Shown here one piece after another: positions 43,276-53,112 of a DNA stretch of 64,000 bases. Under the pieces are notes generated by a model. It saw only the letters and a program-made list of their open reading frames with translations. It was not told the DNA's origin and searched no databases. A program made the translations under genes and the position numbers. The stretch comes from Butyrivibrio sp. (GTDB lineage: Bacteria; Bacillota; Clostridia; Lachnospirales; Lachnospiraceae): contig SVFZ01000089.1 in NCBI GenBank assembly GCA_015056585.1, positions 1 to 64,000 of the forward strand, given 5' to 3'. The first letter of the stretch is position 1, and each line of letters starts with the position of its first letter.

Positions 43276-44396
43276 TGTCAGCACTCAGAGCTTTCGGAAT
43301 AGTATCTTCCGCAGATAACAGTATTCATGTTGAAGGTCTTCATGACTACAGACCAATCGGAGCCTTTTCATTCCTTGGAAGATTCCGTGTTATTGATTTC
43401 CCGATTTCCAACATGAGTAATTCGGGAATGGACAGAATACAGGTTTATTTAAGAACAAGACCAAGGTCACTGGCTGAGCATATCGGTTCGGGAAGACATT
43501 ACAATATCAACTCCAAACGTGGTAAGATTCAGATGCTTTTCTCTGAAGACAACTCAGCTCATAATATCTACAACAACGATATCGCTGCATACATGCAGAA
43601 CATTGATATTATCGAGAGAATGCATCAGGAGTATGTGATAATCGCTCCAAGTTACATGGTTTACAAGCAGGATTATTGTCAGCTCCTTGATACCCATATT
43701 CAGTCAGGAGCAGATGTTACACTGCTTTATCACAAGGTAGAAAATGCAAGAGACTACTACCAGAACTGTCGAATTGTTACTGTTAACAGGCAAAAAGGTA
43801 TTGCTTCTCTTGACAGAAACCTTGGAACGGCCAAAGAAAAGAATATATTCATGGACACATACTGCATGAGCAAGGAAGTATTTGTAAGCCTTGTCAAATC
43901 CGCCCATGAGCTTTCATCGGTTTATTCGCTGGCGGATATAGTTGCATTTAAGCTTAAGGACATGGATATCAGGGGCTATCAGCATAAGGGATACTTTGCA
44001 TCACTTTTAAGCCTTTCGGATTATTACAGAGCATCAATGGAACTTCTTGATTACGATATGGCGAGCAGCCTCTTTAACAACAGCTGGCCTATTTACACAA
44101 GGACAACAGACTCCTGTCCTACAAGATATTTTGATACTGCAAGGGTTGAAAACTCCTTTGTATCAAACGGATGTCTCATTGAGGGAATTGTAGAAGATTC
44201 GATCATAGGACGTGGTGTTACCCTTAAAAAAGGCGCATCGGTCAAGAACTCCATCATCATGGCACACTGCGTAATTGAAGAGGGTGTTCACATCGAGAAC
44301 GCCATAGTTGATAAATGGGCACACATAATCCACGCAAAAGAAATAACCGGTACGGAAGAACATCCTCAGTACATTAAGAGAAGAGATACGTTGTAA
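43275..44396 (+). CDS. glgD: Glucose-1-phosphate adenylyltransferase, GlgD subunit
   Basis: 373 residues, homologous to GlgC but with the nucleotide-binding GGxGxRL loop replaced by FGIVSSADNSIHVEGLHDYRP, as in GlgD regulatory subunits. It keeps FRVIDFPISNMSNSG, YMQNIDIIERM, IIAPSYMVYKQDY and the C-terminal hexapeptide helix (VEDSIIGRGVTLKKGASVKNSIIM). GlgD raises the activity of GlgC and alters its regulation. The ATG shares its first base with the glgC stop, and GGGAGG lies within glgC. A strong terminator follows, so glgCD is a two-gene operon; no other glg genes are in the window. Confidence 0.94.
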   Translation: MSALRAFGIVSSADNSIHVEGLHDYRPIGAFSFLGRFRVIDFPISNMSNSGMDRIQVYLRTRPRSLAEHIGSGRHYNINSKRGKIQMLFSEDNSAHNIYNNDIAAYMQNIDIIERMHQEYVIIAPSYMVYKQDYCQLLDTHIQSGADVTLLYHKVENARDYYQNCRIVTVNRQKGIASLDRNLGTAKEKNIFMDTYCMSKEVFVSLVKSAHELSSVYSLADIVAFKLKDMDIRGYQHKGYFASLLSLSDYYRASMELLDYDMASSLFNNSWPIYTRTTDSCPTRYFDTARVENSFVSNGCLIEGIVEDSIIGRGVTLKKGASVKNSIIMAHCVIEEGVHIENAIVDKWAHIIHAKEITGTEEHPQYIKRRDTL

Positions 44397-44403
44397 AAAT
44401 ATG

Positions 44404-44442
44404 ACAAAGATCGCAGTTTTGATAGCTGCGGTCTTTGTTTTT
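44404..44442 (+). terminator. Intrinsic terminator after glgCD
   Basis: The stem ACAAAGA-CGCAG (44404-44416) pairs with CTGCG-TCTTTGT (44426-44438), with a mismatch at the T/G position, and is followed by TTTTTT. Confidence 0.9.
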
Positions 44443-44557
44443 TGGTGCGCGAATAGACGCAATTTTAATAAAAAAATAATATTTTTCAGCATGGGATTTT
44501 GTTACAATATATTTAAGTGGGAATATGTCTTTTTATGTGCGGAAAGGAGACATTGTT

Positions 44558-45784
44558 ATGCTTGCAACCTTAATTCCTCTATTTGACGATAATATGCTTG
44601 TATGCGCATATTCTGTCTTTGCCAGAAAGGAAAACCACTTTCTTAATCCAAATTTTGAAGGCGGGGCAAGATATGATGGCGCAGGCACTGTTCATGAGCT
44701 TGAAGTTGTCAGCAATATGGGCGTTGCAACTTTATCCGGAGGAAAAGAGGTATTTGTTCCGGTAAATCAGTTCTCCATTTTCGCTGAGATTTCCCTGCAG
44801 TGCACTGTTCCGTCCAATAAGGTCGTTCTCCTTATGGACAATAGTATTTTACCACAAGAGCAGTTTGTAAAAAGAGTTAAAGAGCTTAAAGAACAGGGTT
44901 ATAAGCTTGCCATAAGAAAGCTTCCTATAGCAGAATTCGAAAACTACAAGGAAATTCTGTCCAGATGTGATTACATTCTTCTTAATCACGCAAAAATTGA
45001 TATCAGTAAAGCAAAGGTATATTTCAGTAAAGTTTACCCGAATATAAAGTTGTGCGCAGTTAATGTGGACTCCCAAGAGGAGTATGATGTACTAAAAAAG
45101 GACGGCGGATACGATCTGTATGAGGGAAGCTTTTTCAGAATGCCAATAAAGGAATCTGAAACAGAAGTAAGTCCCTTGAAGGTAAACTATATCGAACTTC
45201 TTAATGTTGTTAACGCACCTGATTTTGATCTGCAAAAAGCAGCTGACGTCATAGGTAAGGATCCGGCTCTTGTAATCTCACTTCTTGAGATGGTCAACAG
45301 AATGGCTTTAAATTCAGAGATCACATCAATCCGTCATGCCGCAGCCATGCTGGGACAAAAGGAACTGAAGAGATGGATAAACACAGCAGTGACAAAAGAG
45401 CTGTGCGCTGATAAGCCAAGTGAAATTACAAGGCTTGTTATGATAAGGGCGAAATTTGCAGAGAATCTTGCTGAATGTTTTGAGATGGCCATGGTTTCCC
45501 AGGAACTGTTTATCATGGGACTCTTTTCCGCAATTGATATCATGCTTGAAAAGACTATGCAAGAGGCTCTTTCCATGGTTCAGGTATCTAAGAATGTAAA
45601 AGATGCTCTTTTGGAAAATAAGGGAGACTTTGCGAAGGTTCTAAACTTTATCAAGAGATATGAGGATGCGGACTGGACAGAGGTTTCCAGGCTGATGGTT
45701 CTTGAGAATATAGAGATGGATAAGGTGTATGAAGCTTACCTTAATGCTCTAAAGTGGTATCGGGATCTTATTCCTTCAAAGTAA
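44558..45784 (+). CDS. EAL-like/HDOD signalling protein (YuxH type)
   Basis: About 408 residues. The N-terminal half (about 1-190) has the fold order of an EAL domain but lacks EAL and DDFGTG-type catalytic motifs, so it is not expected to cleave c-di-GMP. The C-terminal half is an HDOD domain: YIELLNVVNAPDFDLQKAADVIGKDPALVISLLEMVN, SIRHAAAMLGQKELKRW and later LFIMGLFSAIDIMLEK. EAL-HDOD proteins act as c-di-GMP receptors or stress-signal scaffolds. AAAGGAG fixes ATG 44558 over an earlier ATG at 44525. It lies 50 nt before the hybrid kinase gene and may be in the same unit. Confidence 0.85.
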   Translation: MLATLIPLFDDNMLVCAYSVFARKENHFLNPNFEGGARYDGAGTVHELEVVSNMGVATLSGGKEVFVPVNQFSIFAEISLQCTVPSNKVVLLMDNSILPQEQFVKRVKELKEQGYKLAIRKLPIAEFENYKEILSRCDYILLNHAKIDISKAKVYFSKVYPNIKLCAVNVDSQEEYDVLKKDGGYDLYEGSFFRMPIKESETEVSPLKVNYIELLNVVNAPDFDLQKAADVIGKDPALVISLLEMVNRMALNSEITSIRHAAAMLGQKELKRWINTAVTKELCADKPSEITRLVMIRAKFAENLAECFEMAMVSQELFIMGLFSAIDIMLEKTMQEALSMVQVSKNVKDALLENKGDFAKVLNFIKRYEDADWTEVSRLMVLENIEMDKVYEAYLNALKWYRDLIPSK

Positions 45785-45834
45785 TGCTTTTCCTGCTTGT
45801 TATGTGCAGGTAATGGCAACACAGAGGTGTGGAT

Positions 45835-48800
45835 ATGCTCGGTTTGGATAGTGTAGGCAGTATTACCTTCAACTTTGCTGCCATTTTAATAAGCATCACT
45901 TGTGTCTTTTATTCACTGATAATGAATAATAAATATCGTCTCCGCGGACGTTTATTTGTTGCGCTTTGTATGATAGTCGCCCTTGATGCTCTTACCGGGA
46001 TTATAGGTGAGCTCATAGGAGCGGCTTCTTTTTCTAATGGATTAAAGCGCGTCTTCATGCATGCTGTGCAGTTCACATATTTTTCCACGCACTTTGCGAT
46101 TGCTCCGATATTTGCCCTGTATATCATTTTGGTCTGTAACGTTCAGTACAGATTTAACAGGTTTTCCAGGACACTTGTAAGTATTCCGTTTGCTGTCATG
46201 GAGCTTGTTGTGCTTATCTCACCCATAATCAACGTTGTATATTACATCGATGACAACCTGGTCTTTCACAGACGTGGGGGAGTGTACTTTGCATATATTG
46301 TGAGCGCCTTCTATATTGTCTTTGCGATGGCTTCTCTGTTTTTATACTGGAATTATCTGACTAATATCAGGAGAATTGCGATAATCTATTTCTTTGTTCT
46401 GGTATCTTTTGGAACACTGCTTCAGATGGCTGTCTTTGAAATACGTAGCGAACTTATGTCAGAGGCCATCGGCTTTATGGGAATTATGATGATGCTCGAA
46501 AATGATGATGACAGGATTGACGTCTCTACCCGGGCATATAATAAAAACGCATTTGTAATTGATACGGAGACATATTTCAGGTATGGAAGAAGCTTTTTTT
46601 CCATATGCATTCGAGTTCAAAATGCCGATATTTACAGGAAAATCGTGGGATATGAGGAATATGAAAAATTCCAGGCCACGATGATAGACTACTTGTCAAG
46701 GCTGGATAAGAAAAATGATGTTTACAGAATGGGAGTAGATACCTTTATGGTAATCTGCCCCGACACCATAGAAGATGTTGCTTCATTTTATGCTTCCAAA
46801 ATAAGAGAGAGATTTTCCCTTGAGTGGAAGCACAAAGACAATACTATCAATCTTAAAGCACTGGTACTTTTGGCAAATTCTCCGGGTCAGTTTACAAGTA
46901 CGGATTATCTGCTGCTTCTTTCAGATAGCAAGATTGACCTGGAAACCGACAGAGTCTTATCCTGCCATGACCTTGACTTCCTGCTTAGAAGAGCTGATGT
47001 TGAAAAGGCTGTAAAAAGAGGAATTGATGACGGGAATTTCAGAGTATACTTTGAACCTATATACACCAGAAATGAGAGAGCTATTTGTGCGGCGGAAGCT
47101 GTTTTGCAGCTTATGGATCCGGAGCTTGGGCTCATAACTTCGGATGAGTTTAATCCTGTTGCGGATCAGGCGGGGCTTATCGACCAGCTTGGCTTTTATA
47201 CTATTGATCAGGTTCTGTATTTCCTTGGCGGCGGTATTGTCGATGAGATGGGAGTTCAGGCGATCAGTGTGACACTGTCATCTGTTCAGATGATAAAAGC
47301 AGATTTTGTTGACAGGGTAAAAAAGTTATTGGAGGTAAACGATGTCTTTCCTTCACAGCTTGTGTTTAATATTCCCGAAAACATGGCTACTTCCGATAAG
47401 AGCATCCTTATACCGGTAATGCAAAAGCTTGGAGATGAGGGTGTAAGGTTCTATTTGGATGAATTCGGAACGGGCTTTTTAAACATGCAGTCGGAGGCAG
47501 CTTCTCTTTTTGAAGGGGTCAAGATAAAAGCGTCACTTCTTGAGGATGCTGTGGATCTTCCTCAGAACAGGATCATTCTGGAGAACAGGCTCAGGATGAT
47601 TGGACAGATGGGAAAGACGATAGACATTTACAGAGTCGATGATCAGGAGGCGCTGGAAAGTCTTTCCAATATTAAATTTGACTTTTTCCACGGCGAATTT
47701 TTCTCATCAGCCATCAGCAAAAATGAATTACTGGCAATCCTAAAGGCCACAGAAATGGCCAGGATGGAGGAGAGAAGGGCAAAGGCAGCCAATGAAGCAA
47801 AGAGTAATTTCCTTGCAAATATGTCTCATGAGATCCGTACGCCTATAAATGCTGTCCTTGGAATGAACGAGGTGATCCTTCGCGAATGTAAGGACGAAAA
47901 GATACTTGAATATGCTCAGAATATAGAGGGAGCCGGCAGATCGCTGCTGTCTCTTATCAATGATATTCTCGATTTCTCCAAGATTGAAGCCGGCAGTATG
48001 GAGATAAATGAATCCGAATATGAGCTGAGCTCAGTTCTTAATGATATTTATAATATGATCAATATCAAGGCACAGCAAAAGGTTTTGGATCTTATTCTTG
48101 ATGTTGACGACAACCTTCCCGATAAACTCTACGGCGATGAGATGAGGCTTAGACAGGTAGTTGTTAATGTCCTTAATAATGCGATCAAATATACGCAGGA
48201 AGGCAGTGTGACTTTAAGGGTAACAGGGGATAAAAACTTTGACGGGACAATAACCTTAAAGCTTGTGGTCTCCGATACCGGAATAGGTATCAAGGAAGAA
48301 GATCTGGGCAATCTGTTTGAGAAATTTAAAAGACTTGATATTGATAAAAACAGAACCGTTGAAGGAAGCGGACTTGGACTTGCTATTACAAGTTCCCTAT
48401 TGGAACTTATGGGCGGATCTATTTCTGTGGAGAGTGTTTATGGCAGCGGCTCTACCTTTACGATACTTCTTCCTCAGAAAGTAATTGATGATACAAAGAT
48501 CGGCAACTTTAAAGAGAGGATAAGAATAAACGCCAGGGAGAGAAAGGATTATAAGGAAAAGTTTACAGCGCCCGAAGCTGATATTCTTGTTGTAGATGAC
48601 ACACCTATGAACCATGTGGTTTTAAGGGAACTTTTAAAATCCACTCTTGTTAAGATTGACTCAGCAAGAAGCGGAAAGGAATGCCTTGAGAAGCAGCATG
48701 ATAAAAAATACGATCTTATTTTCCTTGATTACAGAATGCCGGGAATGGATGGAACAGAGACATTTCAGGCCATCAAAAAGGACTTGTCTTCTCCTAACCT

Positions 48801-49623
48801 GACGACTCCTGTAATTGTGCTTACTGCCAACGCAATCTCCGGAGCAAGGGATAATTTCTTAAAGATCGGCTTTGACGATTACCTCACTAAGCCGGTCGAG
48901 AGCGATAAACTTGAAGCTGCAATGATAAGGTTCCTTCCAAAGGAGAAGGTTATCTTAACAAAAGAAGAAAGCAAAGATGAAGACGAACCTGTAAAAGACG
49001 AAACTGTTAAAAGTGCTAGTGATGACTGGATGGATAAACTTGAGGAGATTGATTCAAGTGTCGGGATAAACAACTGCGGCGGTATAGACAGCTACATCAG
49101 CATTTTGAAGGTTTATTATGAGTCGATTGAATCATCAAGAAACAATATTGAAACTGCCTATGCTGATGAAAACTGGAAGGATTACACCAGCTATGTTCAT
49201 TCGCTGAAAAGTACCAGCAGAACTGTTGGCGCAATGAATCTTTCAAGGCTGGCAGCGTCACTGGAAGAAGCAGGAAATAATAATGATATTGAAACTATCA
49301 GAAGTTACCATCCTGAACTGTTAAATCTGTATTCCATTGTTAAATACAGTCTGGATTCGATTCCGGAAATTGCAGGAGAAAAAGAAGATGATACAGATAA
49401 GCAGGAAATTACTCAGGCGCAGCTTACGGATGCCTATAATACTATTTTGGAAGTGAGTAATATACTTGACTACGACACACTTTCATTTGTACTTGATTCT
49501 GTCAATAATTATAAGCTACCGCCTGATGATAAGGAAATTTTCAAGAAAATATCCGATCTTGCTTATAAACTTAAATGGGATGAGATCACTGAGGTAGTAA
49601 AAGAGAAACTTGGTAATCAGTAA
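45835..49623 (+). CDS. Hybrid sensor kinase carrying degenerate GGDEF and EAL domains
   Basis: 1262 residues. Membrane module of about seven helices (1-220); degenerate GGDEF (about 230-385, loop G300-V-D-T-F304); degenerate EAL (about 395-635, EAL reads E421-A-V423, DDFGTG reads DEFGTG, and the final QG glutamine is H619); coiled coil; HisKA with H665 in ANMSHEIRTPINAVLG; HATPase with NNAIKY, DTGIG (814-818) and GSGLGLA (844-850); receiver with D965 in LIFLDYRMPGMDG; HPt with H1122 in YVHSLKST. So the relay H665-D965-H1122 is complete, while the cyclase and phosphodiesterase parts look like ligand-sensing or dimerisation units. AGAGG (45823-45827) is 7 nt before ATG 45835. Confidence 0.9.
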   Translation: MLGLDSVGSITFNFAAILISITCVFYSLIMNNKYRLRGRLFVALCMIVALDALTGIIGELIGAASFSNGLKRVFMHAVQFTYFSTHFAIAPIFALYIILVCNVQYRFNRFSRTLVSIPFAVMELVVLISPIINVVYYIDDNLVFHRRGGVYFAYIVSAFYIVFAMASLFLYWNYLTNIRRIAIIYFFVLVSFGTLLQMAVFEIRSELMSEAIGFMGIMMMLENDDDRIDVSTRAYNKNAFVIDTETYFRYGRSFFSICIRVQNADIYRKIVGYEEYEKFQATMIDYLSRLDKKNDVYRMGVDTFMVICPDTIEDVASFYASKIRERFSLEWKHKDNTINLKALVLLANSPGQFTSTDYLLLLSDSKIDLETDRVLSCHDLDFLLRRADVEKAVKRGIDDGNFRVYFEPIYTRNERAICAAEAVLQLMDPELGLITSDEFNPVADQAGLIDQLGFYTIDQVLYFLGGGIVDEMGVQAISVTLSSVQMIKADFVDRVKKLLEVNDVFPSQLVFNIPENMATSDKSILIPVMQKLGDEGVRFYLDEFGTGFLNMQSEAASLFEGVKIKASLLEDAVDLPQNRIILENRLRMIGQMGKTIDIYRVDDQEALESLSNIKFDFFHGEFFSSAISKNELLAILKATEMARMEERRAKAANEAKSNFLANMSHEIRTPINAVLGMNEVILRECKDEKILEYAQNIEGAGRSLLSLINDILDFSKIEAGSMEINESEYELSSVLNDIYNMINIKAQQKVLDLILDVDDNLPDKLYGDEMRLRQVVVNVLNNAIKYTQEGSVTLRVTGDKNFDGTITLKLVVSDTGIGIKEEDLGNLFEKFKRLDIDKNRTVEGSGLGLAITSSLLELMGGSISVESVYGSGSTFTILLPQKVIDDTKIGNFKERIRINARERKDYKEKFTAPEADILVVDDTPMNHVVLRELLKSTLVKIDSARSGKECLEKQHDKKYDLIFLDYRMPGMDGTETFQAIKKDLSSPNLTTPVIVLTANAISGARDNFLKIGFDDYLTKPVESDKLEAAMIRFLPKEKVILTKEESKDEDEPVKDETVKSASDDWMDKLEEIDSSVGINNCGGIDSYISILKVYYESIESSRNNIETAYADENWKDYTSYVHSLKSTSRTVGAMNLSRLAASLEEAGNNNDIETIRSYHPELLNLYSIVKYSLDSIPEIAGEKEDDTDKQEITQAQLTDAYNTILEVSNILDYDTLSFVLDSVNNYKLPPDDKEIFKKISDLAYKLKWDEITEVVKEKLGNQ

Positions 49624-49653
49624 CTAAAAAATATGTATGTGACGAGGTGTCAT

Positions 49654-50418
49654 ATGTTCGGAAAGAAGATTCTGCTTGTTAGAAATGAAGAGACTTTTTT
49701 GGTAAATGCCATAAAGAATGCACTTATTTCAAATCACTTTAGTGTGGTGGACTGTTCGTATGCATTGGCTGATCTTAGTACCAAAAAGCAGGGAGTGGAT
49801 CTTATAATTCTATATACGGACCAGGACTTTGAAGAGCATAGGGAAGCGCTTGTGTACTTTAAGGATCTGTGCGTAGAGGAAAATATGGTGATGCTGATAA
49901 TAGGCGATAAGCCGGCCTTTGATCTGGTTCATCACTATATTCCAAAAGAGGATATTGCCTTTGAAGTCACAAGACCTCTTGACATGGCATCACTGATGGA
50001 AAAGGTTGCTACAGCTACCGATGATGAATTTGAAATTCAGCGCAGAAAATGCATTCTTATCGTTGATGATGATCCTACCTATATCCAGATGGTCAGAGAG
50101 TGGCTTAAAGACAGTTACAGGGTTGGAATGGCAAATTCGGGAACTCAGGCTGTTGCATGGCTTGCTACCAATAAAGCGGATCTTATTCTTCTTGACTATG
50201 ATATGCCCGTCATCGACGGACCAAAGGTAATGGAAATGTTAAGGAGCGAATCTTTTTCCCAGTCTACACCTGTTATGTTCCTTACGGGAAAAAATGACAG
50301 AGATTCCGTTACCAATGTGATTTCCCTAAAACCTGCCGACTATCTGCTAAAGACTATAAGCAAAGACAAGCTACTTGGAACTTTAGACAACTTTTTTAAA
50401 CAAAGAAAGAACAAGTAA
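49654..50418 (+). CDS. Response regulator with pseudo-receiver and receiver domains
   Basis: About 254 residues with two receiver folds and no output domain. The first (about 5-120) has Y54 where the phospho-accepting aspartate should be (LIILYTDQD) and RP in place of KP (EVTRPLD), so it is probably not phosphorylated. The second (about 132-252) has the acidic pair in ILIVDDDPTY, D181 in LILLDYDMPVIDG, T211 (FLTGKND) and the lysine in YLLKTISKD, and should be active. GAGG sits 8 nt before ATG 49654. It lies between two sensor genes and is the likely phosphate acceptor from the hybrid kinase HPt domain. Confidence 0.87.
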   Translation: MFGKKILLVRNEETFLVNAIKNALISNHFSVVDCSYALADLSTKKQGVDLIILYTDQDFEEHREALVYFKDLCVEENMVMLIIGDKPAFDLVHHYIPKEDIAFEVTRPLDMASLMEKVATATDDEFEIQRRKCILIVDDDPTYIQMVREWLKDSYRVGMANSGTQAVAWLATNKADLILLDYDMPVIDGPKVMEMLRSESFSQSTPVMFLTGKNDRDSVTNVISLKPADYLLKTISKDKLLGTLDNFFKQRKNK

Positions 50419-50421
50419 AGC

Positions 50422-52392
50422 ATGGATATTGAGATCATAGACAGCATGACCTATAGGTTTGCTGCAGCAATTATCTGCATAACCTGTCTTTTTTATTCGA
50501 CTATGATGCGAAAAAGATATCGTATCAGAAGCCGTTTATTTACCATGCTTGTTGTTATCACTTTGATAGATTCCCTGACGGAAATTATATCAAAGCTGGC
50601 TATTGCTTATGGTTTTAGTGACTCTTTCAAGTGGATTGTGAGCTATAGTACACAGCTTATATACTATTTCACGCATGTAGGAGTGCTTCCTGTTTTTACT
50701 TTTTACATTATTGCGATCTGTGGTGTCAGGTACAGGATAAATGTGTTTTTTAACTGGGCGCTTAAATTGCCTGTTTTTGTTCTTGAGTTTTTACTTTTGA
50801 CTAATCCTTTTACACAGTTCTTTTTCAGGGTAGTAGGGAAATTTGAATATGCAAGGGGCATAGGCATTTATCTGGCTTATTTTGTGTCTGTCTACTACCT
50901 TGGAGTGGGAATCTCTTTTCTTATCAGATACTGGTATACCATTAATGCCATGAAGCAGATAGCAATGGTGTATTTTCTTTCTCTTGCGATCCTGGGAACT
51001 GCAATTCAGATGTTTTTCCCAAGCATTAAGTGTGAACTGTTGTGTGAAGCTATTGGTCTCACCGGCATTATGCTCATGATCGAGAAGGATGATGAGCGCA
51101 CAGATACGGTTTCAAAGGCATATAATCGTATGGCTTTTGTGCAGGATATGAAGAGCCTCCTTATTATGAAAAGAGAGTTTAAGGTGCTTTGCCTTAGGAT
51201 TGAAAATCTTGAGACTTATCGTAAGATTTACGGCTCAAAGATGGTGGAGATTTTACTTAGGGATATTTCGTCGTTCTTTATGGACGATGGAAGCGAAACC
51301 AACGCATACAGGACAGCTTTCAATGTGTTCTATATTTTAAATCCCGATCTTTCCGAAGAAGAAATGAATAATCTGGCAGGGGCAACCAATCAGCGAATGC
51401 AAAGCCCATGGATTGTGGACGGTATAGAACTTACATTGGAATATAATGTTCTTTTGGCAGATTGTCCTGAGCGTTTTTCAAGTGTGAATGATGTGTTCCT
51501 GCTTGAAAGCATAGACCTGGACAGACAGGAAAAACATTTCTTTGCAGGATCGGACCTTAATTTTATCGTTAGGAGAATGGAAGTTGAAAAGGCTATAGGA
51601 AGAGGCCTTAAGGAAAAAGGCTTTTTGATATACTATAGGCCGGTTTATCTTCAGGGCAGTTATACAATTAAAGTTGCGGAAGTATGCATTAAGCTTAAGG
51701 ATGTGATCCTTGGAGAAATTGATTCGGTGGAATTTATGGAGATTGCCGAACACTCCGGATTTATCGAGGAGATTCAGTTAAGGACCATAGAGAGCGTATG
51801 CAGATTTCTCTCGAGCGGGGTTGATAAATCGGATATGCAGATAGAATTTATACTGCTTCCTATTCTGTCAGCACATATGATAAAAAGAGATCTTATTACC
51901 TGGGTATCAGATAATATAAAGCGGTTTAATATTGATCCTTCCCTTCTTGCTTTTGTACTTAAGGAATCCGATGCACTGGAGGCAAAGGATGCTCTTTTGA
52001 AAATGAAAAACAAGATACAGGAGCTTGGCGTGCGCACTTATATCAGTGACTATGAAGCCGGATTTTTGGGACTTAATACTATCGCCAATATCAACTTTGA
52101 AGGTGTTATTCTGGACGTAAAAAGTATCTTTAAAACCGCTAATCAGGAGAATGCAGAGATAGTTCTTAACAACAGGATCAACATGATCAGTCAGCTTGAA
52201 AAGAAGATTGTCATTTCCGGAATAGACAATGACTATTATTATGGTAAGATTAAGAATGTGCCGGCTGATTATATTGAGGGAGCTTTTTTGTCAAAAGAAG
52301 TTACGAGAAATGAGCTGCAGAATAAGTTCTGGCACGGAGAGCATCTTTTTATCCGGGAAGATAAAGTTGAAAGGGTTACTGAAGAATACTGA
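50422..52392 (+). CDS. Membrane protein with degenerate GGDEF and EAL domains
   Basis: 656 residues, a shorter relative of the hybrid kinase without the kinase part. It has the same seven-helix membrane module (about 1-215; compare FAAAIICITCLFYSTMMRKRYRIR). A GGDEF-like domain (about 225-385) has lost the GGDEF loop (AYRTAFNVFYI). An EAL-like domain (about 395-640) has AEVCIK for EAL, SDYEAGF for DDFGTG and no conserved QG. Neither enzyme activity is expected. It starts 4 nt after the receiver gene and its stop shares a base with the next start, so it belongs to the same transcript. Probably it senses or binds a nucleotide or partner without catalysis. Confidence 0.85.
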   Translation: MDIEIIDSMTYRFAAAIICITCLFYSTMMRKRYRIRSRLFTMLVVITLIDSLTEIISKLAIAYGFSDSFKWIVSYSTQLIYYFTHVGVLPVFTFYIIAICGVRYRINVFFNWALKLPVFVLEFLLLTNPFTQFFFRVVGKFEYARGIGIYLAYFVSVYYLGVGISFLIRYWYTINAMKQIAMVYFLSLAILGTAIQMFFPSIKCELLCEAIGLTGIMLMIEKDDERTDTVSKAYNRMAFVQDMKSLLIMKREFKVLCLRIENLETYRKIYGSKMVEILLRDISSFFMDDGSETNAYRTAFNVFYILNPDLSEEEMNNLAGATNQRMQSPWIVDGIELTLEYNVLLADCPERFSSVNDVFLLESIDLDRQEKHFFAGSDLNFIVRRMEVEKAIGRGLKEKGFLIYYRPVYLQGSYTIKVAEVCIKLKDVILGEIDSVEFMEIAEHSGFIEEIQLRTIESVCRFLSSGVDKSDMQIEFILLPILSAHMIKRDLITWVSDNIKRFNIDPSLLAFVLKESDALEAKDALLKMKNKIQELGVRTYISDYEAGFLGLNTIANINFEGVILDVKSIFKTANQENAEIVLNNRINMISQLEKKIVISGIDNDYYYGKIKNVPADYIEGAFLSKEVTRNELQNKFWHGEHLFIREDKVERVTEEY

Positions 52393-53090
52393 TGGGGACT
52401 GCCAGATCAAGGATATACGGAATTGAAGTTGATTTTTTGAAGGACACAAAAGCTTTTGATTTTTGGTATTCTAAAATGCCTTCATACCGCAAAGAGAAAA
52501 CAGACAGGATAAAACCTGAGAGCGGAAAAAGACTGTCATTGGGAGCTGGTATACTTCTTTATACCGGACTTAAGGAATTTGGAATAGAGGGGGCATCTGT
52601 TTTTTATGGAGAGAACAAGAAGCCCTATATTGATATGAATTTGAAATCGGGATTAAATGATGAGGGCGCAGGCAGCCTGTACTTTAACCTGTCACATTCA
52701 GGAAGTATGGCTGTGTGCGCTTTTTCTGATTCTGAGGTGGGCATTGATATTGAGCAGAATAAGGATTTTAATGACAGCCTTATAAATTATGTTTTTGATG
52801 AAAGGGAAGCAGAGTTTATCCGGTTGCAGAAAGAAGATATAACTGAGAGAAATGCTTTTTTTACAAGTCTTTGGACCATGAAGGAGAGCATCATGAAGTA
52901 CTATGGCAAAGGTATTGCTATGGGTCCTAAAAATATATTTATAGATCTGGAAAAAGAACTGACGGTTTATTATGATGGGGAGCCCCAAAATGATATTCAT
53001 CTTAGCACATACACTTTTAAGGATTATCAGATCTGTGTCTGCTCAGACCGGATTCCATTTGTGGAAAGTATAGAGATGTTTAATTACTAA
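52392..53090 (+). CDS. 4'-phosphopantetheinyl transferase (Sfp/AcpT type)
   Basis: 232 residues. FNLSHSGSMAVCAFS, the magnesium site VGIDIEQNKDF and the catalytic LWTMKESIMKYYGKG (WxxKEAxxK with S for A) are the three Sfp-type motifs. It transfers 4'-phosphopantetheine from CoA to a serine of carrier proteins of fatty-acid, polyketide or peptide synthesis. No carrier-protein or synthase gene lies in the window. The ATG shares a base with the stop of the preceding signalling gene, which suggests translational coupling, unusual company for this enzyme. Confidence 0.9.
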   Translation: MGTARSRIYGIEVDFLKDTKAFDFWYSKMPSYRKEKTDRIKPESGKRLSLGAGILLYTGLKEFGIEGASVFYGENKKPYIDMNLKSGLNDEGAGSLYFNLSHSGSMAVCAFSDSEVGIDIEQNKDFNDSLINYVFDEREAEFIRLQKEDITERNAFFTSLWTMKESIMKYYGKGIAMGPKNIFIDLEKELTVYYDGEPQNDIHLSTYTFKDYQICVCSDRIPFVESIEMFNY

Positions 53091-53112
53091 ATAAATGATT
53101 TTTGGAGGTTTT

